A stretch of DNA of 64,000 nucleotides from Polaribacter septentrionalilitoris (lineage in GTDB: Bacteria; Bacteroidota; Bacteroidia; Flavobacteriales; Flavobacteriaceae), in contig NZ_VRMJ01000033.1 in assembly GCF_009832745.1 (NCBI RefSeq), positions 124,001 through 188,000 on the forward strand. The letters are read 5' to 3'. The notes under the pieces were generated by a model. The model was not told where the DNA came from. It was given only the letters and a program-made list of their open reading frames with translations, and searched no databases. This document shows, one piece after another, positions 47,667 through 56,563 of this stretch (its first letter is position 1; each line of letters begins with the position of its first letter). The position numbers were made by a program, and so were the translations under genes.

Positions 47667-49415
47667 TTACTTTAAAATATCGTGTTCTAATTGTACAGGC
47701 GTTGTTCCTTTAAAAGGAATTGCTCCTGTTAAAGCATCTACAACAGCTTTTTGCGAGAATTTATCTAAACTATAGGCATTAATACGAATATAAGCGTTTT
47801 CAAAATAAAAGTTTACGTAATAAGGATTGCTATACGAAACTGCTATAATTTTATCTTGAGGCAACATTCCCATTGTCCAAACACCTAAAGCTTCTTTATC
47901 TTTTAAAAGTGATGCTCCTAAAGGATTGAAATAACGGTTCTCAAAAGCCACTAAAACTTTATCATATTTATCAAAGAAATTTAGTTTTTCTCCCCAATCT
48001 AAAAAGCTTGGGTTGTGTAAAATGGTATCTACTTCAAACCCTTTGTTTTGCAATAATTTTTGAGTGAATTGTAAATCGTTACTTCTGTTTTCATGACTAA
48101 TGTTTACAATTGCTATTCTTTTATTTTCAGATACTTTTAAAGGGATTTTAGACTTGTCTGTTAACAGTGTAACAGCATTATTTGCAATATCTTGAGCGTC
48201 TTTCTGAATGGTTTTATTTTCATCTTCTGAAATTGCGTAAAAGATGTTTTCTTTCTTATTTAATAAGCCATATTGCTCACGAACTCCCCAAATTCTTTCC
48301 ACAGCATCATCTAAACGAGACATTGGAATATCACCTCGTTTTATACGAACTTCTAAAGAATCCATAAATTTTAAAGTTGGCCACAAAACCATATCAACAC
48401 CAGCCTTAAAAGCAGCTAATGAAGTTTCTATTTCGTTCTCATAATAACCAGCTGCACCTCCCATATTTAGGGCGTCAGACATAATTACACCATTGAATTT
48501 CATTTTTTTCTTTAAAAGCCCAACCATTAACTCTTCAGATAAAGAGGCTGGTAAAAAAACACCTTTTCTTTTCTCTTTTTGATACGCAGGAAAACGAATA
48601 TGGCCCACCATAATACAAGGCGTTCCATTATTAATCATTTTTTGATACATGGTACCAAAAGTTTTATTCCATTCTGGGATTGATAAATTGTTTGCAGAGG
48701 TTATTAAATGCTGATTTTTAATCGTAGCACCATCACCAGGAAAATGTTTTATGGTAGCAACAACACCTTGCGCACTCATTCCTTCAATTTGCGATTTTAA
48801 TAGTGGATATGCTCTAGTTGCATCATCTGAAATAGCACGTTCAATTACTAAATCTTGTAGAGGATTCATGTTTAAATCTACTAAAGGATGTAGCAACCAA
48901 TTAATACCAATTGAATTTGATTCTTTAGCAACTGCATTACCAAACTTGTAAGCCAAATCTTTTTGATTTGCAGCACCTAAAGCCATTTCTGAAGGCATAT
49001 TTGTAAATTCATTATAAATACTTCCAACACCTCTTTCAAAATCTTCGGTAACAATCATTGGGTATTTAGAAGCATTCTCATAATCTGCAATGGCATTTTT
49101 TATGGTTGGAATTACTTGCTCTCTTGGCGGTGTAAAAAGGAAATCCCAATAAGGCACAAAAATTCCACCAATTGGATATTTTTCCATCATGTTTTCAATA
49201 GAACCAAATTCTGCTACCTGCGTTTTATGAAACGCTCTTACAATCATGGTTTGTCCAATTTTTTCTCTTATAGATAAACTTTTCCAAGAAGTATCTTTTG
49301 GGGTAAAGTTGTAAGAAATTGCATCTGGTAATTGATGTTCTTTGGGTTTGTTACAACTAATAATAGTAACGCAAAACGTTACTATTATTAGAAAAATTGA
49401 TATGTTAGTTTTCAT
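47667..49415 (-). CDS. GH3 glycoside hydrolase, lipoprotein
   Basis: A 582-residue GH3 enzyme with a lipoprotein signal ending TIISC (Cys21). The KHFPGDG motif (223-229) and nucleophile Asp314 in IMSDALNMGG are clear. The second domain (about 400-582) is present but is shorter than in two-domain beta-glucosidases. The KHFPGDG form is shared with the NagZ branch of GH3, so beta-N-acetylhexosaminidase is possible; in this locus an exo-beta-xylosidase or beta-glucosidase role is equally plausible. It is 4 bp after a sulfatase gene in the GH1-symporter-GH94 operon. Confidence 0.88.
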   Translation of the reverse strand: MKTNISIFLIIVTFCVTIISCNKPKEHQLPDAISYNFTPKDTSWKSLSIREKIGQTMIVRAFHKTQVAEFGSIENMMEKYPIGGIFVPYWDFLFTPPREQVIPTIKNAIADYENASKYPMIVTEDFERGVGSIYNEFTNMPSEMALGAANQKDLAYKFGNAVAKESNSIGINWLLHPLVDLNMNPLQDLVIERAISDDATRAYPLLKSQIEGMSAQGVVATIKHFPGDGATIKNQHLITSANNLSIPEWNKTFGTMYQKMINNGTPCIMVGHIRFPAYQKEKRKGVFLPASLSEELMVGLLKKKMKFNGVIMSDALNMGGAAGYYENEIETSLAAFKAGVDMVLWPTLKFMDSLEVRIKRGDIPMSRLDDAVERIWGVREQYGLLNKKENIFYAISEDENKTIQKDAQDIANNAVTLLTDKSKIPLKVSENKRIAIVNISHENRSNDLQFTQKLLQNKGFEVDTILHNPSFLDWGEKLNFFDKYDKVLVAFENRYFNPLGASLLKDKEALGVWTMGMLPQDKIIAVSYSNPYYVNFYFENAYIRINAYSLDKFSQKAVVDALTGAIPFKGTTPVQLEHDILK

Positions 49416-49418
49416 ATT

Positions 49419-50879
49419 TTATTTTACTTCTTGAGTTTTAAAAAATGCAATTGCTTGTGCTTTTAACTCTGCTTTTATTGTTTTGTAAGCTTCTTCTTTT
49501 GCTAAATTCTTTGTTTCCTGTGGATCTTTTTCATAATCATATAGTTCTTCAGCATCCACTAAATCAGCATCAAAAGGTTGATTTGTTCTAAAATTACCTT
49601 TCATCCAAATTGTGTAACGATGTGTTTCATTTCTAAATGTATAACCCATTTTATCTTTTTCTCTTGGAAACTGACTTACAGCAAAATCTTTTACTTTATC
49701 TACTTTGCCTTCCAATAAAGGAACTAAACTAACTCCGTCTAAATTTCCAGGAGATTTTACACCTGCCAATTCTAACAAAGTAGGGTAAACATCTACAAAT
49801 TCGGTTGGAGCATTCGATTTTCCAATTTTATCTTTTCCTGCAGAAAAAATTAATGGAGATCTTGTAGATTGCTCGTAGTTTGTGTGTTTACAATACATAT
49901 TATGGTCACCTAAATGCCAACCATGATCACCCCAAAGAACAATTACAGTGTTTTCTCTTAAACCTAATTTGTCTAACTGGTCTATCACCAAACCAATTTG
50001 TGCATCAATAAAAGAAACACTTGCATAATAACCTTGTATTAATTTTCTTTGATCTTCTTTAGGAATTGGCACACTGTAATCTTTAGGAAAATCTACATAA
50101 CCACCTCTTAATTCCCAACTTGGTTGTGTTGCATAATAAGGTGCACCTTCTGGATCTTTTTGGTATTCTGGAAGCGAAATTGTTTCTATTGGGTACATAT
50201 CCCAATATTTTTTGGGAACTACAAAAGGTAAATGAGGTTTGTGAAAACCAGTTGCTAAAAAGAAAGGTTTCTGCTGTTTTGCAAATTTTCTTAATAATAA
50301 ATTACTTCTTGCAGCCACCATTCCATCTACAGTTTTACTGTCAGGAATATTTAAAACTTCATAAGAAACTTTGGTAGTTTCTTTTACATATTCTTTATTT
50401 TTTCTTTTGATTCTTGCATATTTATGTGTCCATGAAATAGAATCATTTTCTTTATCAACAGATCTAAAATCGAAAATTTTACCAACAGGAGCTGTTTCAT
50501 ACCCATTTTGTTTGAAAAATTGTGGCATGGTAACAATATCAGGATTTATACTTCTAATGTGTGTTTTTAAATCCCAAATTTTTGTGTAATCTGGTCTTTT
50601 CCCTGTTAAAATGCTTGCTCTAGAAGGCCCACAAACTGCTTGCTGACAATGGTTATTCTCTAAAACAAAACCATTGGCTGCTAACTTATCTATATTCGGA
50701 GTTTTTACAACTGTATTTCCATAAGCGCCCAAAATTGGTTTTAAATCATCTACAGCTATAAATAAAACATTTTTTGGTTGTTTAGTTTCTTTTTTTGTTG
50801 ATTTTGATACTCCTTTACAGGCAACAAAAAACAGTGTAAAAGTAAAAATGTAAAGGATTTTAGTTTTATAATTTTTCAT
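49419..50879 (-). CDS. Sulfatase (S1), lipoprotein
   Basis: A 486-residue S1 sulfatase. The lipoprotein signal ends FFVACKGV, the formylglycine core is CGPSRASILTG with Cys83, and the metal site is IAVDDLK and LWGDHGWHLGDH. It falls with the sulfatases at 28931 and 43191 in the iduronate-2-sulfatase-like group. It is the only sulfatase in the GH1/GH94 operon, lying between GH94 and GH3, with a hairpin in the 56-bp gap before GH94. Confidence 0.92.
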   Translation of the reverse strand: MKNYKTKILYIFTFTLFFVACKGVSKSTKKETKQPKNVLFIAVDDLKPILGAYGNTVVKTPNIDKLAANGFVLENNHCQQAVCGPSRASILTGKRPDYTKIWDLKTHIRSINPDIVTMPQFFKQNGYETAPVGKIFDFRSVDKENDSISWTHKYARIKRKNKEYVKETTKVSYEVLNIPDSKTVDGMVAARSNLLLRKFAKQQKPFFLATGFHKPHLPFVVPKKYWDMYPIETISLPEYQKDPEGAPYYATQPSWELRGGYVDFPKDYSVPIPKEDQRKLIQGYYASVSFIDAQIGLVIDQLDKLGLRENTVIVLWGDHGWHLGDHNMYCKHTNYEQSTRSPLIFSAGKDKIGKSNAPTEFVDVYPTLLELAGVKSPGNLDGVSLVPLLEGKVDKVKDFAVSQFPREKDKMGYTFRNETHRYTIWMKGNFRTNQPFDADLVDAEELYDYEKDPQETKNLAKEEAYKTIKAELKAQAIAFFKTQEVK

Positions 50880-50895
50880 TTAATATTTTATTTTA

Positions 50896-50931
50896 AACAC
50901 TTTACGAGGTTATGAAACCTTGCAAAGTGTT
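50896..50931. repeat. Imperfect hairpin between GH94 and sulfatase genes
   Basis: AACACTTTACGAGGTT at 50896-50911 pairs with the region ending 50931 (AACCTTGCAAAGTGTT), with two mismatches and a short loop. It lies directly after the GH94 stop. There is no U-tract on the minus strand, so it looks more like a dispersed palindrome or an RNA processing/stability hairpin than a strict terminator. Confidence 0.55.
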
Positions 50932-50935
50932 GATT

Positions 50936-53347
50936 TTATCCTAAAGTAATTTCTACTGAGTGTTCTTTACCGTCATTAAAAATAGGAGCAATATTGCCTT
51001 CTATTTCTTTACCATCAACTAACATAGATTTGTATCCTTTTGATACTCCATTTGGATTTTTTACTGTAATGTTATAGGTTGTATTTCTAAACTTTCTAAC
51101 GGCTGTAAAACCATCCCAAGATTTTGGTATACAAGGATCTATCATTAAACCTTTGTGGTCTGGACGAACGCCCATAATGTATTTTGATGCTGCTTGATAG
51201 GTCCAAGAAGAAGTACCAGACAACCAAGAATTTCTTGCCATACCAAATTGTGGATGCTCATCTCCTAAAATATTTTGAGGATAGCAATATGGATCACACT
51301 CAAAAGTGTCTATAATATCATTTTTAGACGCAGGATTTATTTGATTGTAGTATTGAAAAGCTCTGTCTCCATTACCCATCATTGTTTCTGCAATCATTAC
51401 CCAAGGATTTGAGTGTAAGAAAATACCACCATTTTCTTTGGCTCCTGGAGGATAGGTAGAAACCCCACCTATACTTTCATCATAACCATTGTAACCAGGA
51501 TAACTTAACTTAATTCCAAATTTTGTATTTAGTTTTTCTTCAACAGAATCTAAAGCTTTTTCGGCTCTTTCTTCAGTTGCAAAACCAGATAAAATAGTCC
51601 AAGATTGTGCGTTTGTATAAATTTGGCCTTCGCTATTTTCTTTAGAACCTATTGCATTTCCATTGTCTTCAAAATAACGCATGTACCAATCTCCATCCCA
51701 ACAATGTGTGTTAACCACTTCTTTCATGTGTGCATGGTCTTTTCTGTATTGATCAGCCAAAGTAGTATCCCCTAAATGATCTAACAAAGCAGCCATTTCG
51801 TTTAATGCTTTTCCATATAAATTGGCATTAAAAATACTTTCTGCATCACCAGGTAAATTTACAGTGTCATTCCAATCTGCAAAGCCTAACATTGGTAAAC
51901 CATGTTGACCACAATTGTTTTTTGTAAATTCTAAAGAACGTTTTAAATGCTCTAAAACGGTTCCTTTTTTACGGTCTTTTAACGGTACTTTTTTCTCGTA
52001 AAAAGTAATTTCTTCTTGTAGGAAATTGTAATCTCCAGTTTCTTTTATGTATTCTATTACAGATTGTACAATCCATAAATGGTCATCACCATAAAAATCT
52101 TTTAAATGTGGTTCTTCTCTAGAATCCCCTTCATTAGCTTCCATTGTTAAAGGAAAAAATTGGTGCATTGCAGAACCATCTTCTTTTTTTACAGAAATTA
52201 ATTTTTTAATTAATTCTTTTCCTTTTTCTGGCATTGCCGATAAAATACCTAAAACATCTTGAGAGCTGTCTCTAAAACCAATTCCTCTAGCTCCTAAACC
52301 TAACTGATATAAAGATAAATAACGAGACCAGTTATAAGTAGTGTGGCATTGACGTGGATTGTGAATATTTACCATAGAATTAAAGGCAGCATCTGGTGTA
52401 TGGAAATGTGCTTTTGATAAGTAATCGTCCCAAAATTCTGATAATTCTTTAAAAGCTTGATCTACATTATCTTCGCTTTTAAATTTGTCAATTCCTTTTG
52501 TAATTTCATTGGGTGCTTCTTGCCCTAATTGTGTAATTACTGTTTTGGTTTCACCATTTTTAACAGTACCTAACTTGTGTAGCAAAGCTGCAATATTATC
52601 ACCTCTATTCGATTCGAAATTTGATAAACTTTCGTTTTGTAATTCTAACGGATTTTTCCAGGTTCCATATTCATTATCACCTAAAAATATTTTACGATCT
52701 GTTTGAAAAGAATCTACAGGGTAATTTGAGGTAAAAAAGTTATTTTCAGTTTCTTTTTTCATAAAAGCATACTGACGTAATAATACTGTTCCATCTTCAT
52801 TTTTAGTGGCTCTCATTGTCATTGTTTGCGGACACCAATCTGCATTTGTATACTGTTTTAAGGCATCGAAATGTGTAAATTCTACAACCGGAATTACATC
52901 TATCTCTAAATCTTTTCCACTACTATTTTTTACTTCTATTTTACGAATTACCTTGTTTTCTCCTGAAGGAACAAAAATGGTTACCTCTGTTCTAATTCCG
53001 TAAAATTCTGATACTATTTTTTGATAAGATAAACCTACATGACACTCAAATAAATCGTAATCATCTAAAGTGGGTACAAAAAATGGCGAAAACACTTTGT
53101 ATTTACCATTTTCATCTTTAAATCTTATGTATAAAGTTTCTCCTTTAAAATCGGAACTTGGTAATTGTGGTATGTATTTTACAATTCTATTTAATGCTGG
53201 GTCTCCTTTACAAATTAAAGAACCTCCTGTTTGATCTACGATTCCTCCAAAAGATAATGTACCTACATAATTGGTCCATTTTACTGGGGTTTTAGGATTT
53301 GTAATAATGTATTCTCTTTTTTCGTCGTCAAAATATCCGTATTTCAT
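50936..53347 (-). CDS. GH94 phosphorylase (cellobiose phosphorylase-like)
   Basis: An 803-residue GH94 enzyme without a signal peptide, so cytoplasmic. The family splits beta-glucosides with phosphate, giving alpha-glucose 1-phosphate without using ATP. The general-acid Asp491 lies in GFADWNDTVNLPG. The C-terminal GxSSWTYQAASKYIMGVRP segment is typical. The opening MKYGYFDDEKREYIITNPKTP is cellobiose phosphorylase-like, but the next segment (GGIVDQTGGSLICKGDP) departs from classical cellobiose enzymes, so another linkage is possible. It lies with a sugar symporter and GH1 in one operon. Confidence 0.9.
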   Translation of the reverse strand: MKYGYFDDEKREYIITNPKTPVKWTNYVGTLSFGGIVDQTGGSLICKGDPALNRIVKYIPQLPSSDFKGETLYIRFKDENGKYKVFSPFFVPTLDDYDLFECHVGLSYQKIVSEFYGIRTEVTIFVPSGENKVIRKIEVKNSSGKDLEIDVIPVVEFTHFDALKQYTNADWCPQTMTMRATKNEDGTVLLRQYAFMKKETENNFFTSNYPVDSFQTDRKIFLGDNEYGTWKNPLELQNESLSNFESNRGDNIAALLHKLGTVKNGETKTVITQLGQEAPNEITKGIDKFKSEDNVDQAFKELSEFWDDYLSKAHFHTPDAAFNSMVNIHNPRQCHTTYNWSRYLSLYQLGLGARGIGFRDSSQDVLGILSAMPEKGKELIKKLISVKKEDGSAMHQFFPLTMEANEGDSREEPHLKDFYGDDHLWIVQSVIEYIKETGDYNFLQEEITFYEKKVPLKDRKKGTVLEHLKRSLEFTKNNCGQHGLPMLGFADWNDTVNLPGDAESIFNANLYGKALNEMAALLDHLGDTTLADQYRKDHAHMKEVVNTHCWDGDWYMRYFEDNGNAIGSKENSEGQIYTNAQSWTILSGFATEERAEKALDSVEEKLNTKFGIKLSYPGYNGYDESIGGVSTYPPGAKENGGIFLHSNPWVMIAETMMGNGDRAFQYYNQINPASKNDIIDTFECDPYCYPQNILGDEHPQFGMARNSWLSGTSSWTYQAASKYIMGVRPDHKGLMIDPCIPKSWDGFTAVRKFRNTTYNITVKNPNGVSKGYKSMLVDGKEIEGNIAPIFNDGKEHSVEITLG

Positions 53348-53362
53348 TTTAATATATTTTTA

Positions 53363-53390
53363 GTTATTGGTTTATGGTTATTGGTTTTTA
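53363..53390. repeat. Short degenerate direct repeat
   Basis: The gap between GH94 and the symporter has two GGTTATTGGTTT-like units (GTTATTGGTTTA and GGTTATTGGTTTTTA). They have no clear role. Similar low-complexity repeats are common in intergenic DNA of this group. Confidence 0.4.
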
Positions 53391-53460
53391 GTTAGTTGTA
53401 ATAACTCATAACTTATTTTCCAAACCTTAATATTCTTTTCTCTCTATTCTTTAAGAATTC

Positions 53461-54894
53461 TTAAACTTTTCCTCTTCTTTCTTCTAACTGTGTTCTGATT
53501 TCAGCGGCTTTTTTAGCTGTAATTGGAAATATTTTTAAAAGTAATATGGCTAAAATCAATGCAGTTATTGGTATTGCTAAAAATCCAATTCTCATAATGT
53601 CATAAACCCCTTCAGCTTGATTATTATCTAAATTTGCATCGAAACCAGTCATTTCTATTACAGGTCCAGAAATCATAAAACCAATAACAAAACTAAATTT
53701 TAACACCCAAGAAAAAATAGAAGCAAAACTACCCTCACGTCTTTCGCCTGTTTTTAACTCATCATAATCTACTACATCTACTTGCATAGAAGGTATCATT
53801 AACCACAAACCAGCATAACCTGCGCCTATAAATGCCGTATTTACTAACATTAACCAAGGGTTATTTGGGGTAAACGTCCACCAAGTTGTGGTAACAGCAA
53901 CTACTACAATAAACATAGAAATCATTAACACTCTTGGTTTGCCTATTGTTTCTGATAATTTTCTAAAAATGGGTATAAATAACAAACTAAACCCTGTGTA
54001 AACAAATGTTCCATAACCTGCAAATTTTGCACCTTCATTCCAATCTCCTCCTAGAACGTAATAGGTTCCTACATAGCGTCCATAGCTATCAAAAATTGAG
54101 GTTCCTAATAAAAAGAATAATGTTAATAAACATAAAATTATAAATGGTTTATTAGAAAATGTTTCTTTTAAACTATCTGTTAATTTTACTTTTTCTTGAT
54201 TCTGAATCAAGTCGCTTTCATAGTAACGTTCTTTTACGAAAATGGCTGGTAAAACTCCTAGTACAAGTATTACAGCTGCTATTATTAAACTTATATAACG
54301 CATTCCGTTTACAGGACTTGCTTCTCCATTAATAAAGAAAATTGGTAACATACTTAACCACCAAACCCAACCATTAAAAAAGCCGGCAAATGTTTGAAAA
54401 TAACCACGTATTTCTGCAACTCTTGTACGTTCATTATAATCAGGAGTCATTTCCATTAACATACTTTGGTAGGGCATTGCCCAAACTGTAAAACAAGTGT
54501 AGAATAAAATTCCGAAACCAATTACCCAAAACATAATACCTTCTTGAGACATGTCTGTTGGAAACCACCAAATAAAAGGGTATGTAAGTCCAGCTAAAAT
54601 TGCACCAACTAAAATAAACGGTCTTCTTCGACCCCATTTTGATCTAAAATTATCAGAAATCCAACCCATTAAAGGATCCATAACACCATCCCAAAGTCGT
54701 AAAGACATTAAAATAATAGCTACATATGTTGGAGGCATTTTCAATTCGAAATTGAATACTTGATAAGCAATACTTACCATAACCCAAACTCCTAAAATAT
54801 CTACAGGACCTCCTGCAGCATACGCTAATTTCTTTGAAAAGGGAACTTTATCCTCGCTTTTCACTAATGATGCTACATCTTTTATTTCTGACAT
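53461..54894 (-). CDS. GPH-family sugar:cation symporter (MFS)
   Basis: A 477-residue inner-membrane transporter with about 12 hydrophobic helices. The GPH (glycoside-pentoside-hexuronide) signature is visible in MDPLMGWISDN followed by SKWGRRRPFILVG, and in the YNERTRVAEIRGYFQ cytoplasmic loop. It should carry mono- or disaccharides from the periplasm to the cytoplasm with Na+ or H+. It is 5 bp after GH1 and 113 bp before GH94, so it probably supplies their beta-glucoside substrate. A xylo- or glucooligosaccharide cargo is inference. Confidence 0.9.
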   Translation of the reverse strand: MSEIKDVASLVKSEDKVPFSKKLAYAAGGPVDILGVWVMVSIAYQVFNFELKMPPTYVAIILMSLRLWDGVMDPLMGWISDNFRSKWGRRRPFILVGAILAGLTYPFIWWFPTDMSQEGIMFWVIGFGILFYTCFTVWAMPYQSMLMEMTPDYNERTRVAEIRGYFQTFAGFFNGWVWWLSMLPIFFINGEASPVNGMRYISLIIAAVILVLGVLPAIFVKERYYESDLIQNQEKVKLTDSLKETFSNKPFIILCLLTLFFLLGTSIFDSYGRYVGTYYVLGGDWNEGAKFAGYGTFVYTGFSLLFIPIFRKLSETIGKPRVLMISMFIVVVAVTTTWWTFTPNNPWLMLVNTAFIGAGYAGLWLMIPSMQVDVVDYDELKTGERREGSFASIFSWVLKFSFVIGFMISGPVIEMTGFDANLDNNQAEGVYDIMRIGFLAIPITALILAILLLKIFPITAKKAAEIRTQLEERRGKV

Positions 54895-54899
54895 AATTT

Positions 54900-56300
54900 T
54901 TATTGTTTGTTTATATTGTTGGTTTCAGCACTGTTGTTTTTGATAGCCTCTTTAAACCAAAGTGCAGACTTTTTCGGAATTCTTTCTAAGGTTTCAAAAT
55001 CTACATAGTGCAAGCCAAATCTTTTTTCATATCCAGAGGCCCATTCAAAATTATCCATGAATGACCAGGCGAAATAACCTTTCAATTTTACACCTTCTTC
55101 AATTGCTTCTTGACAAGCTTTTAAGTATCCTTGATAAAAATCGACTCTTTTTTGGTCATCAACTTTTCCATCAACTACTTGATCTGGATAAGCACAACCG
55201 TTTTCGGTGATGTAAATATTGGGTTGATCATAACGTTCGTCAATCCATTTTAGTAATTTTTTACAACCCCAAGGCACAACTGCCCAGTCCATTAAGGTTA
55301 CATCCCAACTTTTGTCTAATGACAAGTTAACATCTTGATCTTCAGAAATACCTCCATTTCCGTGAACAGAGATTTCTTCTTGTTGACCATCTGAATGTGC
55401 TGCATACATGGTTGTATAATGATTCAATCCGAAAAAATCTGAAGAACCTTTGATGATTTTTTTCTCAGACTCAGAAAACTCAGGAAGACGTTCCTTTAGT
55501 TTTTCTTTCATCATATTTGGATAATCACCTTTGTAAACAGGATCTGCAAACCAAGCTAAGAAAAACTCTAAAGCTCTTTGAGCTGCTTGTTTGTCTTGTT
55601 CGCTATTTGTAAGTGGTTCACGCCAATCGCAATTGTTAGAAATTCCTATTTGTCCATTTTGATGCGTATATTTTTCTCTATAAACTGCTACTGCTTTTGC
55701 ATGTGCAATAATTAAATGATGTGCAGCTAAATAAGGTTCTGAATTAGAGTTTCTTCCAGGAGCAAATACACCTTGGCCATATCCTAAAATAGAAACTACC
55801 CAAGGTTCATTTAAGGTAATCCAGTTTTTTACACGGTCTCCAAATCTATCAAAGCAAAGATTTGCGTATTCCGCAAAATAGTTTGCCATATCTTTATTTA
55901 ACCAACCATCTTCTTCTAATTGTAAGGCTAGTGGTAAATCCCAATGATACAATGTTACCCAAGGTTCTATACCTGCTTTTAAAAGCTCATCAATTAAATC
56001 AGAATAAAATTGAATTCCTTTTTCATTAACCTCTCCTTTTCCTGTGGGCATTACTCTTGCCCAGGCAATAGAAAAACGATAGGCTTTTACACCCATGTCT
56101 TTCATCAGTTGTATATCTTCTTTAAACTTATGGTAATGATCACAAGCTAAATTTCCTGTTTCTCCTTGTGCAATTTTACCAGGTATGGTGCAAAACGAAT
56201 CCCAAATAGAAGGTCCTTTGCCATCTATATTTGCAGCTCCTTCTATTTGATAAGAAGAAGTAGCTGTACCCCAAATAAAATCTTCTGGAAATTTTTTCAT
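54900..56300 (-). CDS. GH1 beta-glucosidase
   Basis: A 466-residue GH1 enzyme, the common length. It opens with FPEDFIWGTATSSYQIEGA, has the acid/base Glu165 in TLNEPW and the nucleophile Glu366 in YITENGCA, and ends with GYFAWSFMDNFEWASGY. There is no signal peptide, so it acts in the cytoplasm on imported glycosides. It is the first gene of the operon GH1-symporter-GH94-sulfatase-GH3. The upstream gap carries the two-block motif shared with the GH5 gene. Activity on beta-glucosides is likely; xylosides or galactosides cannot be excluded. Confidence 0.94.
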   Translation of the reverse strand: MKKFPEDFIWGTATSSYQIEGAANIDGKGPSIWDSFCTIPGKIAQGETGNLACDHYHKFKEDIQLMKDMGVKAYRFSIAWARVMPTGKGEVNEKGIQFYSDLIDELLKAGIEPWVTLYHWDLPLALQLEEDGWLNKDMANYFAEYANLCFDRFGDRVKNWITLNEPWVVSILGYGQGVFAPGRNSNSEPYLAAHHLIIAHAKAVAVYREKYTHQNGQIGISNNCDWREPLTNSEQDKQAAQRALEFFLAWFADPVYKGDYPNMMKEKLKERLPEFSESEKKIIKGSSDFFGLNHYTTMYAAHSDGQQEEISVHGNGGISEDQDVNLSLDKSWDVTLMDWAVVPWGCKKLLKWIDERYDQPNIYITENGCAYPDQVVDGKVDDQKRVDFYQGYLKACQEAIEEGVKLKGYFAWSFMDNFEWASGYEKRFGLHYVDFETLERIPKKSALWFKEAIKNNSAETNNINKQ

Positions 56301-56447
56301 GTTTATTATATTATTTAATCACTTATAAAACGAGTTTAAAATTTTTCTTAAAATAGAACCTCAGATAAAAAATCGAGATTTGTTGTGAAGTAAAATTAGT
56401 TTGATTGTGGGTATTTACGGTTTACTCAACATCAAAAGAGGTTTTGA

Positions 56448-56507
56448 TATAGTCAAAAATCTGGGAATTACTTGTATTACCCCTTTGTTGACGATTATTT
56501 GACAATA
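56448..56507 (-). promoter_or_regulatory. Two-block regulatory motif upstream of GH1
   Basis: On the minus strand, block 1 TATTGTCAAAT (56507-56497) is followed 7 nt later by block 2 AACAAAGGGGTAATACA (56489-56473). This matches the motif before the GH5 lipoprotein. The spacer holds a further core, AATCGTC. An inverted copy TATAGTCAAAA lies on the plus strand at 56448-56458. The motif ends 172 nt before the GH1 start. Confidence 0.6.
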
Positions 56508-56509
56508 AA

Positions 56510-56534
56510 AAAGCAGAAGGATCACTTCTGCTTT
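56510..56534 (-). terminator. Terminator of the susC-susD-sulfatase operon
   Basis: AAAGCAGAAG (56510-56519) pairs with CTTCTGCTTT (56525-56534), with a 5-nt loop. On the minus strand it is followed by a short U-rich tract. It lies 30 bp past the sulfatase stop and marks the end of the first transcript of the locus. Confidence 0.85.
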
Positions 56535-56563
56535 ATAAAAATTCATAAAATTATGGAATTCAA

